NCBI GenBank assembly: GCA_964418565.1
Contig: CAYQMB010000058.1
Location: 1-18,227 of the forward strand
DNA: 18,227 bases
From: JAQIBY01 sp964418565
GTDB lineage: Bacteria > Bacteroidota > Bacteroidia > Bacteroidales > ML635J-15
Reading direction: 5' to 3'
Each line of letters begins with the position of its first letter. The stretch's first letter is position 1. Positions 1-7,083 of this stretch are shown here, in pieces. The position numbers were made by a program, and so were the translations under genes. A model generated the notes under the pieces. It saw only the letters and a program-made list of their open reading frames with translations, made no database searches and was not told the DNA's origin.

Positions 1-810
1 GACTTTCCCACCATCCATAATATACTGGTCCAAAATGAATTTATCTTTTTCACTGACACGCTCTGTTGGTTTGGCGACCACAATGGCTTCATAATCATCC
101 AGAGCACCAAGAACACCGTCAATATCAAGGCGTTCAATGGTATAAAACTCACTCAGGGAAACCATAGCATCCATAGTCTGGTGCTGATCGAGCTCACCAT
201 GCCCTTCAATAAAAGCAACTTTTTTGGTAGACGGTTTTTTCAGACGGATCAATGCCTGAACAAAATTTTGTTCAAGACGGCTGATGGCTTTGCTGATTTT
301 ATATTCAGTATTGCTGGCCCCGTCGCTTTCAAGGAGATTAACAGGGTACTCCGCTCCTTTGTAGGAAACAATCGCTCCGGGGAATAAAAACTGCTGCCGG
401 GATGATTCCATACCACCTTCCGATACTTTTGTCGGATTCAGGCCTTTGTCATACAGTTGTTGGTAAATTTCCTGCCGTGTTTCCCGGTCTTTTTCTTTTT
501 GCAGGTTAATGAATTCATATTCAACTTCAGGTGCTACCCGCCGGAAATTATTCAGCATTTGCCGTGTTTCCCGCTGCAGGCGTAAAAAATTGGCGGGCAA
601 TTCTGTCGCATCCAGGTATACCTTAATATATACCACATCATCGATGTTCTCAAGCAATTCTCTGGAGGTTTCGGAAAGAGAGTAACGATTATCCTCAGTA
701 AGATCAATGCGAAAGTTCCAGAGTGAAGCAATAAAGTTCAACACCGCTACAATCAGAAAAAGAAGAATAACCTGGACAATATGTTGTCGTTTTATTTGTT
801 TACGTTTCAT
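1..810 (-). CDS. gldG: GldG, gliding-motility ABC transporter accessory protein (partial, C-terminus off window)
   Basis: The reading frame is open from an ATG at 808-810 to the left edge, giving 270 residues. The family is roughly twice that length, so about half is visible. It begins with a basic stretch, then one hydrophobic segment at about residues 11-31. The exported part follows, starting with the RIDLTEDNRYSLS motif that is typical of GldG and of the related ABC-associated proteins with an auxiliary-transport domain. The FIEGHGE motif at about residues 203-209 is also characteristic. GldG is membrane anchored and works with the permease GldF and the ATPase GldA in an ABC transporter required for gliding in Flavobacterium. 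Homologues occur in many Bacteroidota not known to glide. The start lies 4 bp after the gldF stop, so the two are surely co-transcribed. No gldA is in view. Confidence 0.9.
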   Translation of the reverse strand, partial: MKRKQIKRQHIVQVILLFLIVAVLNFIASLWNFRIDLTEDNRYSLSETSRELLENIDDVVYIKVYLDATELPANFLRLQRETRQMLNNFRRVAPEVEYEFINLQKEKDRETRQEIYQQLYDKGLNPTKVSEGGMESSRQQFLFPGAIVSYKGAEYPVNLLESDGASNTEYKISKAISRLEQNFVQALIRLKKPSTKKVAFIEGHGELDQHQTMDAMVSLSEFYTIERLDIDGVLGALDDYEAIVVAKPTERVSEKDKFILDQYIMDGGKV

Positions 811-814
811 AGGC

Positions 815-1549
815 TTATTTCCATTTACGACGTTCAAGAACAAGTTTTGTCAGCAATAAAAACACCCCTATCACCGAAATAAAATATATAATATCTCTGC
901 TGTCAATCACCCCTCTGCTGATGGAGCGGTAATGATAATTAATTCCAAGGGATTCGGTAAACGTTAAAAATGAACCACTGTTAAAGAGGCCTGCTACCTG
1001 ATCAAACCCGATGTACATTACAAAACTCAGCACTACGGCAAGAATAAATGAAATGATCTGGTTGCTCGTAAGTGAAGAGGCAAATACGCCAATAGCTGTA
1101 TAAATAGCAGCCAATAGAAACAAGCCGATATACGACCCCATAATGGCACCCATATCAACATTGCCGGGCGGATTTCCAAGGCGGTTTATGGATATCAGGT
1201 ATATCATGGTTGGAAGCAATGCTGCCAGCACCAAAACAAGACCAGCAAGGTATTTTGCCATAACGATTTTGAATTCGGATATCGGCCTGACAAGCAACAA
1301 TTCGAGCGTTTTCATGCGTTTTTCATCAGAAATCAAACGCATTGTAACCGCTGGCACGAGAAACAAAAACACCCAGGGTGAGATAATAAACAAGGAGTCG
1401 AGATTGGCATAACCGGCATCCAACACATTGGTCGGCCCGTGGAATATCCACATCACCAGACTGTTGATTATGAGATATAACACCACAACCAGATAGCCGG
1501 TTATGGAGCTGAAAAATGCTTTTATCTCTTTTAAAAAGAGTACCCACAT
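815..1549 (-). CDS. gldF: GldF, gliding-motility ABC transporter permease
   Basis: This 244-residue integral membrane protein has six predicted transmembrane segments, at about residues 17-37, 52-71, 100-120, 137-157, 165-185 and 219-238. Between the second and third lies the conserved cytoplasmic stretch RLISDEKRMKTLELLLVRPI, which is typical of ABC-2 type permeases. Length and sequence fit GldF, the membrane subunit of the GldA/GldF/GldG transporter of Bacteroidota. The ATG start at 1549 is preceded by a TACCTTTG promoter element 20 bp upstream. gldG follows after 4 bp. The pair is known to be needed for gliding in Flavobacterium johnsoniae, but the transported substrate is unknown. In non-gliding relatives the pair may serve a general cell-envelope export role. 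Confidence 0.92.
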   Translation of the reverse strand: MWVLFLKEIKAFFSSITGYLVVVLYLIINSLVMWIFHGPTNVLDAGYANLDSLFIISPWVFLFLVPAVTMRLISDEKRMKTLELLLVRPISEFKIVMAKYLAGLVLVLAALLPTMIYLISINRLGNPPGNVDMGAIMGSYIGLFLLAAIYTAIGVFASSLTSNQIISFILAVVLSFVMYIGFDQVAGLFNSGSFLTFTESLGINYHYRSISRGVIDSRDIIYFISVIGVFLLLTKLVLERRKWK

Positions 1550-1569
1550 AGTTTAAAAATTTTAGCTTT

Positions 1570-1577
1570 CAAAGGTA
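1570..1577 (-). promoter_or_regulatory. Putative -7 promoter element for gldFG
   Basis: The minus strand reads TACCTTTG, an exact match to the Bacteroidota sigma-ABfr -7 consensus TAnnTTTG. It lies 20 bp before the gldF start codon. The -33 region, about 19-21 bp further upstream, is only T-rich and has no clear TTG, so this call rests on the -7 box and its position. Confidence 0.5.
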
Positions 1578-1783
1578 GATTATTTCAAGGAATGAAAAAA
1601 AAAACGCGTCCAACTTTTTTATTTTCTCTCCATTTTAGCAAATTATAGGATATTTTGACACTTCTATAAAATAATTTTTTATACGAATCACATACTCTTC
1701 TAATAAAGCCTGAACTCCAAACCTTTATAGAAGACAACCCCCGACAAAACCGGCATACAGTGGCTGATTTCATCTGTTTATGC

Positions 1784-1813
1784 TTTGAAGTCTGTAAAAA
1801 AACAAGATATTTG
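1784..1813 (+). promoter_or_regulatory. Candidate promoter of the porin-proVWX operon
   Basis: A TTTG at 1784-1787 is followed after 18 bp by GATATTTG (1806-1813). The second box matches the Bacteroidota -7 consensus TAnnTTTG at every fixed position except the first T. If this is real, the 5' leader is about 90 nt long. The match is imperfect and other sites in the AT-rich spacer are possible. Confidence 0.3.
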
Positions 1814-1908
1814 TGCTTTTAAAAGAAGAAAAGGTTAAACAAAATGTGGTAACGATAGTTATTAGAACGTTAAAACGTCAAATAAGTTAACACAAAAAAT
1901 AAAATGTT

Positions 1909-3231
1909 ATGGTAAAAAAAGTACAATCGTTGATTTTTGCTGTATTGATTATGACAATGGTAATTCCTGCTACAGCACAGGAAGACGAAGATGGCTTTAC
2001 ATTTGGAGGCGCCATGCGCTACAATGTAATCAGCACAAGTTATGAAAGTGATCCTACAGCGCTGAGCACTTCAGCAACATGGGACACCTGGCGTCTGAAC
2101 GTTGACGGCAGCATGGCTGGTGTTGATCTGAGCTTCGAATACAGGTTTTATCCCACTTTTGCAACTCATTTCATGCATCACGGTTATCTGGGTTATGGTT
2201 TAACAGATGATCTATACATGAAACTTGGTGTTTTTCAGAAACCATTTGGTATCACATCTTTTGCATCCCACTCATGGTGGTTCCAGGGTCCTTATTACGT
2301 AGGACTGGAGGACGACTATGATATCGGGGTAGGCTTTGATTATGCCCTTGGTGACAAAGGCGAGGTTCAGTTGGCCTATTATCGACAGGCTGAGCCGCAG
2401 GGCCCTGCTTCTGGTGGTGTAAACTGGGCTGGTGCCGGTGCCGGCAGATATTCTTATGATATCACTGCAGGCAATCAATACACTGCAGGTGGAAACACTT
2501 ATCATGAGTCCATTCGTGAACTGAATACGGTAAATATCCGTGCAGCTTATGACGTAATTGACGGACTTGAAGTCGGAGGTTCTGCTCAGGTTGGTGGTAT
2601 TTACAACGACTACCTGATGGAATCTGAAATCGCCACTGCATTTGCAGGTCATGTTGTTGCTGATTTTGCAGGCTTCAACCTGAAGGCTGAATACATCAAC
2701 TACGATTATGCTGCTAAAGGCGTAGAAGTAGCTGCTGATGGTTCAGAAAGAACTTACGACCTTGGTACAGTTCAGATGGGTGCATACGGATTCAATTATC
2801 CCGTAGCTTCAAAAGCAAGCATGTATGTTGCAGGCCTTGCTTACTCCATTCCGGTAGAATTTGGCCCCATCACCAACATTCAGCCATATGTGGATTTCAC
2901 AATGATTGATAAGCCTGATGAGCTTTACAATCCGGTAGGCGATGATAGCTTTAAAGCTGTAGACACCTACCATTTGGTTCCCGGTTTCCTCATTACTGCA
3001 GGAAGCATTTACACTTATGTTGATTTTGCCCTGGGTAAAAACCAGCCATGGCTCACTGAAGACTTTGGTGTTGGCCTTGGACATGGCCGTCTTTATGAAT
3101 ATTCTGACACTCCGGACGAAATGGAACAGTATTATTACACAGACGACATGGATAAAGTAGGCACACCTGTTGAACTGGCAGACATGCCCTGGAACTTAAG
3201 ATTTAACATTAACGTTGGTTACTACTTTTAA
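1909..3231 (+). CDS. Outer-membrane beta-barrel porin, first gene of the betaine-uptake operon
   Basis: This 440-residue protein has a Sec signal peptide (basic MVKK, hydrophobic residues 8-21, likely cleavage after A23 in the ATA-Q context). The mature part is rich in Gly, Tyr, Asp and aromatic residues in alternating patterns, as in beta strands. It ends in NVGYYF, with the C-terminal Phe typical of BAM-inserted barrels. The stretch around residues 100-145 (KLGVFQKPFG, then the acidic LEDDYDIGVGFDY) resembles phosphate-selective-porin-like proteins that line a channel with charged residues. It is not a TonB-dependent receptor: there is no plug domain and it is too short. The proV start lies 9 bp after its stop, so it is co-transcribed with the betaine importer. 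I infer that it lets betaine or related zwitterions cross the outer membrane. The exact substrate cannot be read from the sequence. Confidence 0.85.
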   Translation: MVKKVQSLIFAVLIMTMVIPATAQEDEDGFTFGGAMRYNVISTSYESDPTALSTSATWDTWRLNVDGSMAGVDLSFEYRFYPTFATHFMHHGYLGYGLTDDLYMKLGVFQKPFGITSFASHSWWFQGPYYVGLEDDYDIGVGFDYALGDKGEVQLAYYRQAEPQGPASGGVNWAGAGAGRYSYDITAGNQYTAGGNTYHESIRELNTVNIRAAYDVIDGLEVGGSAQVGGIYNDYLMESEIATAFAGHVVADFAGFNLKAEYINYDYAAKGVEVAADGSERTYDLGTVQMGAYGFNYPVASKASMYVAGLAYSIPVEFGPITNIQPYVDFTMIDKPDELYNPVGDDSFKAVDTYHLVPGFLITAGSIYTYVDFALGKNQPWLTEDFGVGLGHGRLYEYSDTPDEMEQYYYTDDMDKVGTPVELADMPWNLRFNINVGYYF

Positions 3232-3240
3232 ACAATAACT

Positions 3241-4491
3241 ATGGCTCAAATTGAAGTTAAAGATTTAACCCTGATTTTTGGTAAGCAAAAGCAACAAGCA
3301 TTAAAGTTGCTGGAGCAGGGAAAGGGCAAAGATGAAATTCTTGCCAAAACGAAGTGTACGCTTGCTGTAAATCAGGTTAATCTGGAGATAAAACAAGGCG
3401 AAATATTTGTAATCATGGGACTTTCCGGTAGCGGAAAGTCCTCCCTTTTACGTTGTTTTAATCGCCTGAACCAACCCACCCGGGGCGGAATATATTATTC
3501 CGGTGATAACATCATGGATGCAAACAAAGACGAACTTCTTAAAATCCGCAGAAATGATGTATCCATGGTTTTCCAGCATTTTGGATTGCTGCCACACCGC
3601 ACAGTTGCGGACAATGTAGCTTTCGGTCTGGAAATACAGGGGGTTGATAAAGCTGAACGACGTGAAACCGCCTTAAAAACCATTAAGACTGTAGGTCTTG
3701 ATGGCTATGAAGACATGATGACAGGAGAATTAAGCGGTGGAATGCAGCAAAGGGTCGGCCTTGCCAGAGCTCTTGCAACAGACCCGGAAACTCTCCTTAT
3801 GGATGAGGCGTTTAGCGCCCTTGACCCGCTTATCCGCAGCAACATGCAGGATGAGCTACTTGACCTTCAGGAAAAAGTGCATAAAACCATTCTGTTTATC
3901 ACACATGATCTGGATGAAGCACTTAAACTTGGTGACAGAATTGCCATCATGAAAGACGGTAAAATTGTGCAGGTTGACACACCTGAAGGCATCCTGAGTA
4001 ATCCCGCAGATGATTATGTCAAATCGTTTGTTGAAGATGTTGAACACGGCAAAATCATTACAGCGGGAACCATCATGTTTAAAAATCCTGAACGCTTACG
4101 TCTTAAAAAGTCAGGCCCGAAAACAGCCTTACGTCAGATGCGTAAATTTGGTGTAACATCATTACCTGTGGTCACAGATGACAATGTATTTGTTGGATTT
4201 GTGAAAGACGCAGATATGGCAAAACTGCAGGATGAAGACTATGATGTCATCCCTGATGAACACATCTATAAAGGGGTAAATACAGTAAAACCCGACACCG
4301 TTGTATCAGACATGTTATTGCTTTTCCTTGACAATCAATTAAATCTGGCTGTTGTGGATGATGATAACAAATTACTTGGTGTCGTGGTTCACTCTTCTGT
4401 ACTTGCAGAAATGCTGGGTCTTGAGCGGGACGACGTTAAAAAGGTTAAAGAATCAGGATTAGAAATACTGGAGGATCTGAACAATGGATAA
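3241..4491 (+). CDS. proV: ProV, glycine betaine/proline betaine ABC importer ATPase with CBS pair
   Basis: This 416-residue protein is the ATPase of a quaternary-amine importer of the ProU/OpuA type. The nucleotide-binding domain spans about residues 1-265. It contains Walker A GLSGSGKS (60-67), the Q-loop at Q112, the signature LSGGMQQR (164-171), Walker B TLLMDE (184-189) and the switch His222. A short helical N-terminal region (about 15-40) with the GKGKDEIL pattern is typical of this subfamily. The C-terminal part (about 270-395) is a tandem CBS domain, followed by an acidic/Lys-rich tail. In Lactococcus OpuA the CBS pair senses ionic strength, so osmotic gating of transport is likely here (inference). 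All catalytic motifs are intact. The end overlaps proW by 8 bp, which suggests translational coupling. Confidence 0.96.
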   Translation: MAQIEVKDLTLIFGKQKQQALKLLEQGKGKDEILAKTKCTLAVNQVNLEIKQGEIFVIMGLSGSGKSSLLRCFNRLNQPTRGGIYYSGDNIMDANKDELLKIRRNDVSMVFQHFGLLPHRTVADNVAFGLEIQGVDKAERRETALKTIKTVGLDGYEDMMTGELSGGMQQRVGLARALATDPETLLMDEAFSALDPLIRSNMQDELLDLQEKVHKTILFITHDLDEALKLGDRIAIMKDGKIVQVDTPEGILSNPADDYVKSFVEDVEHGKIITAGTIMFKNPERLRLKKSGPKTALRQMRKFGVTSLPVVTDDNVFVGFVKDADMAKLQDEDYDVIPDEHIYKGVNTVKPDTVVSDMLLLFLDNQLNLAVVDDDNKLLGVVVHSSVLAEMLGLERDDVKKVKESGLEILEDLNNG

Positions 4492-5350
4492 AAAACTGAT
4501 AGACTTAGGCAAATACATCGAAAAAGGCATTGACTGGCTGATAGATAAAGCCGGATTCATTTTTGATGGCATCAGTGATGGCATTGAAGTCATTGTTACT
4601 GCATTTCAGGATCTGTTGGCAGCTCCGCCATTCTGGGTGATCATTGTGATTCTTACCGGACTGATGTTTTACCTTAACGGCCGCTCTTATGGTTTCAAAA
4701 CCAAAGAGGGCATAAAAAAAGGATTAGGCATCGCATCGTTTACAGCCATAGGCCTCCTTTTACTTTGGGCAATGGGATACTGGCGCATGACAACACAAAC
4801 CATGGCACTGGTAATCAGTGCATCCATCATTGCCTTACTGATTGGCATCCCCTTAGGTATATGGGCCAGTCGGTCCGACAGGGCAGAAAGTGTTATTCGC
4901 CCCATCCTTGACTTCATGCAGACCATGCCCGCATTTGTGTATTTGATTCCTGCCATCCTCTTTTTTGGGGTTGGTAATGTACCGGGCATTGTTGCAACTG
5001 TTATTTTTGCATTGCCACCGGCCGTTCGTTTAACAAACCTCGGAATCCGTGGTGTGCAGGAAGATGTTGTGGAAGCCTCAATCGCATTTGGATCCACAAA
5101 ACGGCAGTTGCTGTATAAAGTTCAAATTCCCCTGGCTATGCCAACCATTCTGGCTGGTGTAAACCAGGTTATCATGTTGTCACTCTCCATGGTGGTAATT
5201 GCATCAATGGTAGGTGCCGGCGGTCTTGGACAAGCTGTCTACAGAGGCATTCTTAAAGCCGACGTAGGGCTTGGTTTCGAAGCCGGACTTGGCATTGTAA
5301 TTCTTGCAATCATCCTTGACAGACTGACACAATCATTAACTAAAGCGTAG
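4484..5350 (+). CDS. proW: ProW, glycine betaine ABC importer permease
   Basis: This 288-residue inner-membrane permease starts with an ATG inside the last codons of proV. An amphipathic N-terminal region (1-48) precedes a transmembrane segment at about 50-66. Further hydrophobic segments lie at about 82-100, 106-128, 150-180, 226-246 and 265-280. The EAA loop, which docks onto the ATPase, lies at about 197-220 (EASIAFGSTKRQLL, then IPLAMPTI). The SMVGAGGLG motif after the loop (241-249) is typical of ProW/OpuAB. With ProV and ProX it forms a complete osmoprotectant uptake system. Length is in the usual range for the family, and nothing looks damaged. Confidence 0.96.
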   Translation: MDKKLIDLGKYIEKGIDWLIDKAGFIFDGISDGIEVIVTAFQDLLAAPPFWVIIVILTGLMFYLNGRSYGFKTKEGIKKGLGIASFTAIGLLLLWAMGYWRMTTQTMALVISASIIALLIGIPLGIWASRSDRAESVIRPILDFMQTMPAFVYLIPAILFFGVGNVPGIVATVIFALPPAVRLTNLGIRGVQEDVVEASIAFGSTKRQLLYKVQIPLAMPTILAGVNQVIMLSLSMVVIASMVGAGGLGQAVYRGILKADVGLGFEAGLGIVILAIILDRLTQSLTKA

Positions 5351-5377
5351 AATTTTTAAACTAAAACTGAGATAATT

Positions 5378-6280
5378 ATGAAAAAGTCAATTTCCAACAT
5401 TTTTGCAATCATGTTAATCGGGCTGTTTACTATAGGTATCAGCTCATGCGACTCAGGTAAAAAAGGTGATGATAAAGGAAACGAATCAAAAGGTGAACTC
5501 GAAATCCTTTATCCCAACTGGGCAGAAGGCGTTGCCTTCACTCACCTGGCAAAAGTAGCCCTTGAAGATCAGGGTTATCAGGTAAAAATTACCCCCATCG
5601 AACCAGGTATGATTTATGCTTCACTGGCTAAAGGTGATTCCGACCTGTTCTTCGATGCATGGCTTCCCAACACTCACTCTGACTATTGGGAAAAGTATGG
5701 TGATGACCTCACTAAACTTGGTGAATCATTTAGCGGTGGCACAACCGGTTTGGTTGTTCCCTCTTACGTGGAAGTGAATTCCATCAGCGAATTAAACGAT
5801 CACGCTGAAGAGTTTAACAATGAAATCATAGGTATTGGTAGCGGTGCAGGTATTCATCGCAACACACAAAAAGCCATTGACACTTACGAACTTGATTTCG
5901 AACAGATCACTTCAAGTGGCCCGGCTATGCTCGCCAGCCTTGAAAAAGCGCTGAACAAAAAAGAGCCAGTAGTAATTACCGGCTGGAAACCTCACTACAT
6001 GTGGGCACAGTATGACATCAAATACCTTGAGGATCCCAAAGGAGTATATCCAAAAGATGTTTGCGCTATCCTGTCACGCAAAGGTTTTGAAGAAGATTAT
6101 CCCCAGGCTGCTAAATTCTGTAATAACTTCAACCTGAAGGAAGAACAGCTTTACAGCCTTATGGGCAAAATTAAAGATGCTTCTGACCCACTCGTTGCTG
6201 CACAGGAATGGTACGAAGACCACAAAACTATGGTTGACAACTGGTACCCCGCTGAAAAAGAAACTAAAACTGAAGAGTAA
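5378..6280 (+). CDS. proX: ProX, glycine betaine-binding lipoprotein
   Basis: This 300-residue substrate-binding protein of the OpuAC/ProX type is the last gene of the operon, 27 bp after proW. It has a lipoprotein signal: basic MKK, a hydrophobic core, then the lipobox ISSC with Cys24 as the lipidated residue, followed by a charged linker (25-40). The binding domain begins with EILYPNWAEGVAF (41-53). Trp48, Trp95 (in FFDAWLPNTH) and Trp203 (in TGWKPHYMW) lie in the family's conserved positions, and such aromatic residues cage the trimethylammonium head group in known betaine receptors. The C-terminal segment LVAAQEWYEDHKTMVDNWY is also typical. The protein is lipidated rather than free in the periplasm as in E. 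coli ProX. Asp at position +2 would favour inner-membrane retention by enterobacterial rules, but Bacteroidota sorting differs. Confidence 0.95.
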   Translation: MKKSISNIFAIMLIGLFTIGISSCDSGKKGDDKGNESKGELEILYPNWAEGVAFTHLAKVALEDQGYQVKITPIEPGMIYASLAKGDSDLFFDAWLPNTHSDYWEKYGDDLTKLGESFSGGTTGLVVPSYVEVNSISELNDHAEEFNNEIIGIGSGAGIHRNTQKAIDTYELDFEQITSSGPAMLASLEKALNKKEPVVITGWKPHYMWAQYDIKYLEDPKGVYPKDVCAILSRKGFEEDYPQAAKFCNNFNLKEEQLYSLMGKIKDASDPLVAAQEWYEDHKTMVDNWYPAEKETKTEE

Positions 6281-6300
6281 GCTCTTTTACATACCATAAG

Positions 6301-6328
6301 AAAAGCCCGGTTTTTCCGGGCTTTTTTT
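6301..6328 (+). terminator. Rho-independent terminator of the betaine operon
   Basis: GCCCGG (6305-6310) and CCGGGC (6316-6321) form a stem closed by a five-T loop. Flanking AAA/TTT pairs extend it, and a run of seven T follows (6322-6328). It lies 21 bp after the proX stop and is the clearest terminator in the window. Confidence 0.93.
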
Positions 6329-6354
6329 GTGCGCGATGACGAAAAATAATTTCC

Positions 6355-6362
6355 TACATTTG
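6355..6362 (+). promoter_or_regulatory. -7 promoter element for the HAD phosphatase gene
   Basis: TACATTTG matches the Bacteroidota consensus TAnnTTTG exactly and ends only 4 bp before the ATG at 6367. With normal spacing the transcript would begin at or next to the start codon, giving a leaderless or nearly leaderless mRNA. The nearest upstream TTTG (6326-6329) is 25 bp away, somewhat further than the usual 19-21 bp, and it overlaps the end of the preceding terminator. Confidence 0.6.
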
Positions 6363-6366
6363 CAGC

Positions 6367-7017
6367 ATGACATCATTTCAAGGCATCATCTTCGACCTGG
6401 ATGGAACCCTGGCTGACACCCAACGCGATCTTGCAGATTCAATGAATCGGGTACTTGTCGGACACAATTTTTCACCGCACAATTACGAAGCATACAAATA
6501 CCTGGTGGGAAAAGCTTTACGCAGTCTGGTGATCAAAGCATTGCCTAATGACGTATCAGAAAACATGGTGGCTACCTGCCTCGACGAACTCATTTCTGAT
6601 TACCGTAAAAACTGCCTCAACAAAACACACCTCTACCCCGGCATTTTTGACATGCTTAAATCAATAGAGGCAAAAGGCACTCCCATGGCTGTATTCACCA
6701 ATAAAGATCATGACCTGGCTGAGATTGTTTGTGATGCTTTGCTTAAAGATATAAAGATCGAGCATGTCTTTGGCCGGATGGATGAGCGTCCCCGGAAACC
6801 CGATCCTGCCGGGGCACTATTGCTGGCTAAAAAGCTTGCCATACCTCCCGATCATATCCTTTATGCCGGTGATACCGACAACGACATGCTGTGTGCCAAA
6901 GCAGCAGGCATGACGGCTGTAGGCGTTCTCTGGGGTTTCCGCAAGCGCGACGAACTGGAATCGAGTGGCGCTGATTACATCGCAAAAAACCCTTCAGAGA
7001 TTTTGGATCTGATATAA
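6367..7017 (+). CDS. HAD-superfamily phosphatase, phosphoglycolate phosphatase-like
   Basis: This 216-residue cytoplasmic hydrolase has all four HAD motifs. Motif I is FDLDGTLAD with nucleophile Asp10 and acid Asp12. Motif II is VFTNK with Thr111. Motif III is the Lys in RPRKPDP (Lys144). Motif IV is YAGDTDND with Asp169 and Asp173 for Mg2+. An alpha-helical cap sits at about residues 16-90 (subclass I). The LDGTLADT and GDTDNDM context fits phosphoglycolate phosphatase (Gph) or the related PpaX/beta-phosphoglucomutase-like group, and substrate cannot be told from sequence alone. The gene stands alone between the betaine operon and a convergent operon, with its own promoter element. Start choice is firm: the ATG follows directly after TACATTTG, and no other in-frame start fits. 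Confidence 0.88.
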   Translation: MTSFQGIIFDLDGTLADTQRDLADSMNRVLVGHNFSPHNYEAYKYLVGKALRSLVIKALPNDVSENMVATCLDELISDYRKNCLNKTHLYPGIFDMLKSIEAKGTPMAVFTNKDHDLAEIVCDALLKDIKIEHVFGRMDERPRKPDPAGALLLAKKLAIPPDHILYAGDTDNDMLCAKAAGMTAVGVLWGFRKRDELESSGADYIAKNPSEILDLI

Positions 7018-7054
7018 AAAAGAGAAAAGCAGCCCCATTCCTGAAGCTGCTTTT
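7016..7054 (-). terminator. Terminator of the mce-mmdADCB operon, possibly bidirectional
   Basis: AAAAGCAGC (7025-7033) and GCTGCTTTT (7046-7054) form a 9-bp stem with a 12-nt loop. A second GAGA/TCTC pairing (7022-7025 with 7057-7060) may extend it. Read on the minus strand the stem runs into CTCTTTTTT, a good U-tract, about 30 bp after the mmdB stop. On the plus strand only TTTT follows, so it would end HAD transcription less well. The U-tract overlaps the HAD stop codon. Confidence 0.75.
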
Positions 7055-7083
7055 AATCTCTCATCTTTATAATATCTGTCTTC

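Larger units (their letters stand above)
1550..1908. other. Divergent intergenic region between gldF and the betaine operon
   Basis: These 359 bp hold no convincing gene. A 62-residue minus-strand frame at 1585-1773 resembles nothing I recognise and is rich in Arg, Lys and Phe. The spacer is AT-rich, with a run of ten A at about 1595-1604. It should contain both the gldF promoter (near 1570) and the porin-proVWX promoter. A short inverted repeat, TAAC-gata-GTTA, lies at 1850-1861 between the candidate plus-strand promoter and the porin start. It could be an operator but is too short to claim. Confidence 0.6.

Noticed and set aside
181..387. 68-codon plus-strand frame inside gldG
   Set aside because: It is antisense to a well-supported gldG reading frame and has no features of its own.
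1585..1773. 62-codon minus-strand frame in the gldF-porin spacer
   Set aside because: No family resemblance, low-complexity ends, and it would cover the probable promoter area.
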